A stretch of DNA of 64,000 nucleotides, from assembly GCA_014529385.2 (NCBI GenBank), contig CM043959.1, positions 49,359,122 to 49,423,121 of the forward strand, written 5' to 3'. Shown here one piece after another: positions 56,533 to 64,000 of the stretch. A program made the position numbers and the translations under genes. The stretch is from Adiantum capillus-veneris. Its lineage: Eukaryota > Streptophyta > Polypodiopsida > Polypodiales > Pteridaceae. How positions within the stretch are numbered: the first letter of the stretch is position 1; the number at the start of each line of letters is the position of its first letter. The notes under the pieces are model-generated. The model made no database searches. It saw only the letters and a program-made list of their open reading frames with translations, and was not told the origin of the DNA.

Positions 56533-57264
56533 TCCTGCTAATTCCTCCTGCTGGCTTGCCATTGGACCTTTCCAAGCTTAGCCAATAGGAATTAAGAGGC
56601 ATAAGTGATAGCCTTGTGACATGTGTCCCCCTTTCCCCTTTTGTGAGAGCTTTAGGTAATTAAATAATGCAACTAAACTCTCATTGGACCCCTTTGTCTT
56701 CTGGCCAATAGGAAGCAGGCAAGCCATTGGGATGCTGAATGCTCATTGGACCCCTTGGGAGACTTTCCAATAGTCTTCTAGAGAGCTTAATTCTTATTGC
56801 TTCTTTTATCAAGTGTTTGTAAATGAATTAAACTAAAGATACTCTAGCCTAATTCTCATTGGTCCACCTCTATGGCCATCCAATAGGATTTGAGTGCACC
56901 TTGGGGGCAACTGGGCTAGGGAGCTGGTGTCCCTCATTCCCTTGGTGTAAAAGGGGCTTGCATGAGTGTGTGTGTGTGTGTGTTTCTCTCTCATCCCATA
57001 CTTGCAAGGCTCTCCCCCTCCTTTGTAGGATTCATGAGGAGTTTTGGTACACACACAAAGCATCCAATTTTTACTAAGCTTGACCACTGGACACAACCTT
57101 TGAATTTTGGAACCTTAGCATTTTGGAAGTATTAATGGGATGAACCTTAAGGTCTTTGGAGTCCAGTGTTGCACATTGCTCTTTTGCAGATGGACCCCCC
57201 TTTGGATCCCTACTGTGGCCGGTCTTCCAGCATTACCAATAGTCTAACCTTTTCTCCCGTTGCA
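56533..57264 (-). repeat. 3' LTR of element C, part 2
   Basis: Continues the LTR after the B insertion (CTCCTGCTAATTCCTCCTGCT, then CATTGGACCTTTCCAAGCTTAG), matching 63796-64000. The inner end is placed at 57264 because the reverse strand then reads TGCAACGGG preceded by a purine stretch GGGGAAG; this end cannot be checked against the other LTR within the window. Confidence 0.75.
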
Positions 57265-57780
57265 CTTCCCCATATTAAATGATCAGTTTAACATGAGAAA
57301 ATCATTTAGGGGGATTAGATATTAGCTATTATGACATTACCTTTCTCTTGAAATCATAGTCGTCCTTGACTATGGGGTAGAGAAGATAAAGCCTATTCAT
57401 TAGTCCTTTTTCTAGCGGGTAGAGGATCCCTATGTTACCCTACAACATCGTTCCAGAATGGATGATTAATCCATTTGGCGCTTGAGAGCCTAAGGCTGCG
57501 GCAAGCATGTCTGCACATTAGTCCTATCAATCTTCCATAGTTGAGTGACAAGCTCTACTTGGTGTTTAGGACATCGTCTCCGCAAACTTCATTCTAAGCA
57601 TGCATACTACTTCACATTTGTGCACAATAAAGAAAAAGAGAGTCTTAAAAAACAAAAAACTTGTTCACTTTAAACATTTGTACATTTTCTTACTCTAGGG
57701 AAGCATTGTAAGCATTGGCAAGGTTTAGGTTATCCTTTAATTGTATGACTTGCATCCATCTAGCATCTTCAAAAGGATAA
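57265..57780 (-). other. 3' untranslated region of element C
   Basis: No coding sequence is recognised between the chromodomain remnant and the LTR. Confidence 0.55.
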
Positions 57781-58103
57781 ATCTTAAACTTAATAAGATA
57801 TCATTGATGGATAGTCTTACCGCCTCTTAATACCTTGTCTTCATGTCAGAGAATGGACTCGGGCTGCAGCACCTCTTCTTGGTCCTCCATCTACGGTGGG
57901 TCTTCAATAGTTGGTTCTTGAGGTGGTTCTCCTTTGTAAGGCTTTAGTAGGCTGACATGAAAAGCATTGTTTATGAGCCAATGGCTGGGCAACTTGAGTT
58001 GATAGTCCATCTCATTGATTGGTCTAATAATCTGGAAGGGACCATAGTACCTTTTTGCTAACTTAACATAGTACTTTTTGTGTCCCGTAGGATTCTTGCC
58101 CAT
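57780..58103 (-). pseudogene. pol: Integrase C-terminus and decayed chromodomain (element C)
   Basis: 57891-58103 reads KRYYGPFQIIRPINEMDYQLKLP, the GPY/F module of integrase, then HVSLLKPYKG. Past a TAG the same frame continues with EEVLQPESIL, GGKTIHQ, YLIKFKIYPFEDARWMQ, the typical chromodomain layout of chromoviruses, with at least two further stops. A chromodomain directs insertion toward particular histone marks; here it is dead. Confidence 0.8.
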
Positions 58104-58600
58104 TGTGAGCCTTAATCGAGCCTTGGGAAATTTTAATAAGATCCAATAATTTTCTTTAAAGGCTTGGGCTCTTCTGTGCTTATCAGTAGCAGCTTTTTGC
58201 CTTTGTTGTGAGATAGAGATAGCATCCTTAATCTTTTTGAAAGATTCTTGTAGGTCTTGGCTATACTCATCTGCAAAATGAAGATCTTCACGTGTACCTT
58301 AAGTAGTAGGGGACTTTTTGATCTTCCCTCAATTACCTCAAAGGTGCTTTTCCCGTGGAAGTATGTACAGTTTTATTGTAGGCATACTCCACTAAGGGTA
58401 AGTACTTCTCCCATTGGGACCTTCGATTTACTTCCATTACATATGCTTTTAGTAGATCAAGAATTGTTAGGTTAGCTATTTCACTTTGGCCATCCGTTTG
58501 TGGGTGATAGGTTGAGGAGAAGTTTAGGCTTGTCCCTAAATTATCAAAGAGACCCTTCTAGAAAATACTAGTCATTCTAGGATCTCCATCCGACACTATG
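58104..58600 (-). pseudogene. pol: Integrase core, 3' part (element C)
   Basis: In frames different from the next segment, VSDGDPRM and STYHPQTDGQSEIAN can be read (about 58480-58600), the second catalytic Asp and the Glu region of the core. Further stops lie toward 58250. Confidence 0.75.
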
Positions 58601-59849
58601 GACATTGGCAAGCCATGGTACTTGAAGATTTGTGATATGATGAGGGTTGCCATTGATGGGCTTTGATATTATTTTTGACAGGTATAAAATGAGCTTGTTT
58701 GCTAAATCTGTCTACTATTGTCCATATTCTCATATTCCCATGGATAGACTTAGGCAATCCAAAGATAAAATCCATGGATATGCTCTCCCATGGTGAATTA
58801 GGGATTGGCAAAGGTTGAAGCAATCCATGTTGCTTCCCTCTATCAAACTTTGTCTTTTGGCATACCACACATTTAGAAACATACTGTTGTATGTTTGCTT
58901 TCATGGTAGGCCAATAGAAATATGTTTCAATCCCTTTTAGGCTAGACTGAATCCCTCTATGCTCCATATAAGGAGGAGCATGAGATTCATACATTACTTT
59001 CTCACGTAGTGAGTTAGTAACGCATAGTCTATTTCCATAGAGAAGATAACCATCTTGTAAGGTAAATGGTTCCTCTTTCTTCCCTAATGTAAGGGCTGAA
59101 ATCACATTTCTAAAATCGGGATCAATAGCATACTCATCTATCATAGAAGATAGATCATTGTGAGTTGCTATGAAAACCACATTCACTCTCGGGCGTCTTG
59201 AGAGTGCATCAGCTACTTGATCATGCTTGCCAGCAACGTGAGCAATATGAAAATGAAATTGCAAAAGTAAATTTTCCCACCTCATTTGTTTGTCGGAGAG
59301 CTTGGTCCGCGTCATGAAGTACTTAAGACTTTGGTGATACATCCACAGAATGAAAGGAGTCCCCAATAAATCGTGCTTCCATGAGTCTAAGGCATGTAGA
59401 ACTGTGAGGAGTTCCTTTTCATATATGCCTAGAGCTTGCTCGACAGGGTCGAGCCTTCGAATTTCATAGGCTATGGCGTGCCCTTCTTGGAGCAAAACAG
59501 CTCCAAGGCAATCACCACAAGCGTCACATTGGACCTCAAATGGCTTTGAGATATCTGGCAGTGTAAGCAGAGGTTGAGAGATAAGCTTTTCTTTAAGCTT
59601 TTTGAAATCATTGTTCTGCTTGGCAGACCATGTATACCTAATGTTTTTCTTTTTTAGGTCATGTAATGGTCCTACAATTTGTGAGAACTTTTCTATGCAG
59701 CGTCTATAGTATTCACACATACCTATAAAGATTCTTAGTTCATGAAGATTCCTTGGTTTAGGCCATCCTTTTATTACCTTCAACTTTGATGGATCCATTT
59801 GGATGCCATCTTGAGAGATAATGTGACCTAAATACTGAATCTCTTGCAA
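58596..59849 (-). pseudogene. pol: RT C-terminus, RNase H and integrase start (element C)
   Basis: 417 residues: the RT end (YLGHIISQDGIQMDPSKLKVI), RNase H (FEVQCDACGDCLGAVLLQEG, YEKELLTVLHALDSWKH, HQSLKYFM, VADALSRRP) and integrase with its H2C2 module (HAPPYMEHRG, FYWPTMKANIQQYVSKCVVC) plus the first catalytic Asp (SMDFIFGLPKS). RNase H reads CDACGDCLG where CDASG is usual. A frameshift near 58650 ends it. Confidence 0.9.
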
Positions 59850-59875
59850 GAAAAAATCACTTTTCTTTTGATTAA

Positions 59876-60778
59876 CTAAAGTTTATTCTCTCTTAAGACT
59901 TGAAATATTACTTGGAGGTGTTGCTTGTGTTCATCTAATGAATTAGAGTAGATGATGATAGCATCAAAGAACACTCCAGTAAAGGTTTGGTGAGGCCTGA
60001 ATAGCTTCTCTATCAAGCGGTTAAATGTGGCTAGTGCATTGGTCAAGCCAAAAGGCATAACAATTTATTTGTAAAGACCAAACGTAGTGCAAAATGCGGT
60101 CTTTACAATGTCTTGATCAACTAGCCTTATTTGATGGTAGCCACTTTTTAGGTCAATCCTACTGAAGTAGGTCGATCCTTGTAGCTTATCAAATAGGTCT
60201 TCTACCCATGGAACGGGAAACCTATTTTTGATAGTGATCCTATTTACTGCTCTATAGTCGTCGAGACACATACGATATGTGCCGTCTTGATTTTTCACTA
60301 ATAACACAGGTGAGCAAAATTGAGATGAGCTAGGCCTAACCATGCCCTTCTCAACTAACTCATGCACTTGCCGCATAATCTCCTCTTGTTGAGCTTGAGA
60401 GACTCTATAAGGAGGTTTATTAGGCGGTGAACTTCCTGGAAGAATTTCAATTGCATGGTCATCATTGCTTCGTTTAGGAGGTAGTTCACAAGGGATGTCG
60501 TCAATAAAGACATCTTGAAACCCCTTGAGAAAATTGGATAACTCTAATTCCTTGTGATCATTTATATTATATTTTGCTAAAGCATTAGGTTTATTTTGAG
60601 AATCTTTAACAAAAATCATGTACATGAAAATAGATCTCTTTATTGACTTATTGAAAGCTTGCGTATGTACAATGGGTATGGTGTTACCCATCTCTTTGGC
60701 ATCTGTACATATCTTTTTCCCTAAACCTAAAGTAGATTCTTCTTTCAAGGAATTTAACATTGGCAGCCATGCAATCAA
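59876..60778 (-). pseudogene. pol: Reverse transcriptase (element C)
   Basis: 60778-60065 carries the connection to protease and the first RT motifs (KGMVRPSSSQFCSPVLLVKNQDGTYRMC, KNRFPVPWVEDLFDKLQG, IDLKSGYHQIRL). 60058-59876 carries MPFGLTNALATFNRL and FFDAIIIYS, where the catalytic FFDD/YxDD is expected; the second Asp is Ala. A TAA and a frame break separate the pieces. Confidence 0.9.
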
Positions 60779-60799
60779 AATGGTGCCCCTAGGATTACA

Positions 60800-61080
60800 T
60801 CCTCATGCTTCAGAGGAGAGATAAAGAAGTGCTCTTTGTCCACATAGCTTTGAACTTGGAGCCTCAATTTCTCGATTAAGGGAGTAACTGAAGCTTCTTG
60901 CCCCTTGAAAGCACCATTTGGTGGGTAGGACATATCCCATCTTATAGGCTTGGATGCCTAGATTGGTGGCCAACACTATGGATATGAAATTGTGAGTAGA
61001 ACCAGGGTCAAAAAGAATAAAAGCATCATGTTCTCTTACCTTTCCCCAAGCATGGCATAGAGGAGATCCTTTGTGGTGAG
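60800..61080 (-). pseudogene. pol: Aspartic protease (element C)
   Basis: In a frame not open over its whole length, FILFDPGSTHNFIS is readable (about 61020-60980). The usual chromovirus site is DSGSTHNFI, so Ser has become Pro next to the catalytic Asp. Confidence 0.7.
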
Positions 61081-61081
61081 C

Positions 61082-61546
61082 TTACTCTTCTTGGATTTTG
61101 ACCAACGTAGCTCTAGGAGACTCATGGTGGGTGTTCTTTTGGGGACAAGCGCGGTGCACATGCCCTTGCTCACCGCACTTGAAACAACGGTTATCCTTGC
61201 GATAACGCTCAAGCTCTTCAGGAGAGAGTTTGTTTTTGCCTTTGTAAACTCCCTTCTCCTTAGCTTTGTTGTTATTGGAATTGCTTTTAGGAGACTTTTG
61301 GACATTGTCCTTCCCCTTAGGCTCATTGGAACCCTTGTTTTCCGTGGGCTTAGGATTTGTCTTAGACCCTGTTCTGAAATTGATTCGAGAAGCCACCATA
61401 GTATGGTATATAACTGCAGATATAGTGCGTGGCCTTTGGGAGTTGACATACTCCGCCATTTGCTCAGTTAAGCCTGCACAAAATTGTTTTTTTGCTCTCC
61501 AAAATCCATCTTTTTGAAGACAGTGTCTTTGAGATGTAAGTCCCAA
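61082..61546 (-). pseudogene. gag: Gag C-terminal part with zinc knuckle (element C)
   Basis: Contains the CCHC knuckle CFKCGEQGHVHRAC (normal C-x2-C-x4-H-x4-C) after a basic Lys/Asn-rich stretch. It is in another frame from the Gag domain at 61468-61821, so a frameshift lies near 61490. Confidence 0.88.
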
Positions 61547-61821
61547 GACTTGTCTATATATTTATGAATGGATTCATAGGGAGAGAGCTTCAAGCTTTGC
61601 CATTCGGTGCGTACTTTTTCTTTGGCATCGGTGGCTAAAGACTGCTTCATAATAGAAGCTCTTAAATCTTTCCATGTTTGTGGAGCTTCACCGTTGGCCC
61701 GTAGACTGGACCACCATTGCGTGGTGGACTTTTGAAAATGCATAGCTACATGGCGTAGCTTAGAGGACTCCATGAAGCCCTCATCTCCAAACGTCGCATT
61801 GAATTGTTTGATAAAGGCCAA
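61468..61821 (-). pseudogene. gag: Gag domain (element C)
   Basis: FGDEGFMESSKLRHVAMHF, TTQWWSSLRANG, TWKDLRASIMKQ and YIDKSWDLHLKD are retrotransposon Gag wording. The upstream part (DGTFGATDKVLAFIKQF) is open in the same frame to about 61910. Confidence 0.88.
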
Positions 61822-61914
61822 GACTTTGTCCGTAGCACCAAAGGTGCCATCGTAGGTAAGGAAAGAGATGCTCTTTCCTCCCTCTTTGAACTTCTTGAGC
61901 TTGGACGACCTCTT

Positions 61915-62630
61915 CTACATGGCATAGGATTTTCTATGGACTCTTCTTTTTGATGGTTCAAAAGTTGCACCATTGCTTTCTCTAGAAGATGTAGAATTTG
62001 AGGAAGATGGAGAAGAGAGTGACCTCTTTCTTGCCTTTGTCCTCCTTGTCTGCACCATCACTTTCTTCATAAAAGGAAGAGGATGAGGAAGATGGAGAAG
62101 AGGGTGACCTCTTTCTCGCCTTTTTCTTCTCTTGATTTTTGTCATCCCTCTTTGAATTATGGTGTGGAGAAGTGTGTGATGGTCTTCTCCATTTAGGAGG
62201 TGATGGAGAGCATTAAGCCCGCCGTATTTGTGGAGCTATCTCCCCGCCGAGGTGGCAGGAGACTCACTTATTTCTCGTCCCTTTGTGTGGGCTCTTGAAT
62301 TATCCTTTGGGAAGGAGATGCATCATCAAGAAGCAAATTTTTGAGCCCTTCATATGGATCCTCTTCTTCTTCTTGAATCAGAGAGAGGCCTCTTTTGGAA
62401 GTCTCACAAGGAGGCTTCCTAGGTGCTCTCTCTTCATGGTGGGGAGCTTGGAGAATCCCATGAGCACATAGCTGCCATTGCACTTCACTTTGGAGGGATG
62501 GATTGACCATGGCCTGTTGAAGCCTAGAAACAAGGTAGTTAACAAGCATAGGGGCATCATTAGTAGCCTGCTCATTAGCAAAATCAAAGCTATCAATATT
62601 AATTTCACTCTCTTTACTACTGTCAGCCAT
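61915..62630 (-). pseudogene. gag: Gag N-terminal part (element C)
   Basis: Starts MADSSKESEINIDSFDF at 62630 and runs 120 residues to a TAA at 62268. The following 62145-61915 is rich in Ser/Lys and contains a local duplication (two copies of a GTGACCTCTTTCT-bearing block, about 61 bp apart). The frames are broken. Confidence 0.7.
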
Positions 62631-63019
62631 TCTAGCAATTTTTTAGGTGTAATTTGGCACTTCAAGCCCTAGTTGCTGCTCTTTCTTACCCCTTTAGAAA
62701 ATCACTCAAGCTACTGTACCCATGGCTTGAATACAATTAATTGCAAGGAATAGAAGAGAGGGTCTTTCAACACCAAAACAGCATCGGCTCCTGACAAGCT
62801 TCTAATAGCTCAATAGTGGTTAAGCCGTAGGCAAGCCCTGTAGGACTCCACTATTAAGACCATAGCTCTTGACGGTGATGCCCCATTATTTGCACAAAGA
62901 CAGGCGGACTGCAAGGCTGAAAAATCCCTATTGTACTTAATCAATTGCAATTAATAATACCAACCAATTATAGCTAGCTTGAGGACCTCCCTTCTTGAGC
63001 AAGAAAAGAGAAACCTTGT
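62631..63019 (-). other. 5' leader of element C
   Basis: Non-coding stretch between primer site and Gag start. Nothing else is recognised. Confidence 0.6.
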
Positions 63020-63031
63020 GCTTTGATACCA
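63020..63031 (-). other. Primer binding site of element C, initiator tRNA-Met type
   Basis: The reverse strand reads TGGTATCAAAGC one base after the LTR; the common plant iMet site is TGGTATCAGAGC. Confidence 0.85.
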
Positions 63032-63032
63032 A

Positions 63033-64000
63033 CGTAACATTTAATGGCCTAGTAACTTGTGTGTAGCGGAAAATAAAATGAACATAGTGAGAATTTCATT
63101 AGAATGGATTCCTAATGAGCATAACAAGAGTGCTTGGGTGGAGAGAGAAACAAAAACTATAACACCTAGTTCAATAGGCATGAACAATACTTCAAAAGAC
63201 AGAGAAATTAAGCTATTGACAACAGTTGAGGACTGGATTTACGTGGAGCCGGTCCCCCGTCCAAAAGGCTTTGTATTGTAGGTTTCTCCCATCAAGAGAG
63301 ACATTTTACAATACAATTCTTTGTGTTCCTTAAATACTAGCTAGTGCAATGAAGATGGAAGCTTCAAGCACTAAGCAAAACACTTATAAAACACAACATC
63401 AATTCCCTCACGATCTTAGACCCAAGACCTCACACACCTTTGAAGATGGTGAGAGCTAGCGGGGTATGAGAGTAGATTGAGAGGAAGAAGGAGTAGTCTT
63501 ACGAGAAATATGCACATCTCCTCACATGATCACTCCTATTAGCATATCATAGCTTACTAATTAGCATGGTAGAGGAGATGAGCATGCATTGAAGCGTGGA
63601 TCTTGGTTGGATTTGCATCACAAAGACAAGAGTTGTTGGTGTAGGCCTCCCTTCTCCAAGCTTGGAGTAGATGATAAGCTTTCCATTAAAGCTTGAGAAG
63701 GAGAGAGAGAGTCTTCTTGCTTCACACATGAGCTTGTGTGAGTGTGTAAGTGATAATGCTTCACAACTGAGTCCCCTCTCTCATCTTGGTCGACCCCTCC
63801 TACTAATTCCTCCTGCTCGCTCCCCATTGGACCTTTCCAAGCTTAGCCAATAGGAATTAAGAGGCATAAGTGATAGCCTTGTGACATGTGTCCCCCTTTC
63901 CCCTTTTGTGAGAGCTTTACGTAATTAAGTAATGAAACTAAACCCTCATTGGACCCCTTTGTCTTCTGGCCAATAGGAAGCAGGCAAGCCAATGGGCTGT
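63033..64000 (-). repeat. 5' LTR of element C, truncated by the window edge
   Basis: Homologous to 37355-38112 plus 56533-56750. At about 63788-63800 it reads straight through the site where the other LTR holds element B (GTCGACCCCTCCTACTAATT), giving the pre-insertion state. Confidence 0.92.

Overview
The window is plant nuclear repeat DNA. No intact cellular gene is visible. It holds two copies of one giant Ty3/gypsy LTR retrotransposon family, a chromovirus, two LINE pieces, a foldback/MITE family, a satellite array, many long TC/GA and GT/CA microsatellites, and a decayed PPR-gene fragment. Plant origin rests on the tRNA-Asp and tRNA-iMet primer sites, the plant-type LINE ORF1 (DUF4283) and the PPR wording. 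The wording of the PPR fragment reminds me of seed-free plants such as ferns, but that is a weak inference.

Layout. (1) 1-13855, plus strand: element A, entering from the left edge inside gag and cut off inside its extra 3' ORF. (2) 13856-about 17500, minus strand: LINE-1, 5' half only (ORF1 and endonuclease). (3) About 18700-22900, plus strand: LINE-2, with endonuclease, reverse transcriptase and 3' part, all broken. (4) 22900-33600: mostly non-coding, with microsatellites, three copies of a foldback element (26.4, 28.3 and 31.3 kb), a tRNA-like SINE head (29.0 kb), a PPR/RT chimeric pseudogene (29.1-30.3 kb) and a cluster of six 25-bp palindromes (32.6-32.95 kb). (5) 33600-36425: a CCATATAG-rich minisatellite, then a satellite of about 180-190 bp. 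(6) 37355 to beyond the right edge, minus strand: chromovirus C. Its 3' LTR is split by element B (38113-56527, minus strand), a structurally complete 18.4-kb element with two LTRs and a 5-bp target duplication ACCCC. The 5' LTR of C at 63033-64000 shows the same site unoccupied.

The A/B family is the most interesting content. In B, one reading frame runs from 54074 to 44361 and encodes, in order, a 295-residue leader protein, Gag with two short zinc knuckles, protease, RT, RNase H, two tandem H2C2 zinc-binding domains, the integrase core, and a second protease-like domain. It is broken by single in-frame stops, most of which are not shared with A. A separate coiled-coil ORF (about 1091 codons) lies downstream. 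Both the 5' leader and the 3' spacer carry an exact or nearly exact 22-bp palindrome, repeated at intervals near 283 or 130 bp. The spacer also repeats a 23-nt stretch of the RT active-site coding sequence, and the polyprotein ends on a copy of the 3' polypurine tract. The family has no chromodomain and uses a tRNA-Asp primer site, so it belongs with the non-chromovirus (Tat/Athila-like) Ty3/gypsy elements.
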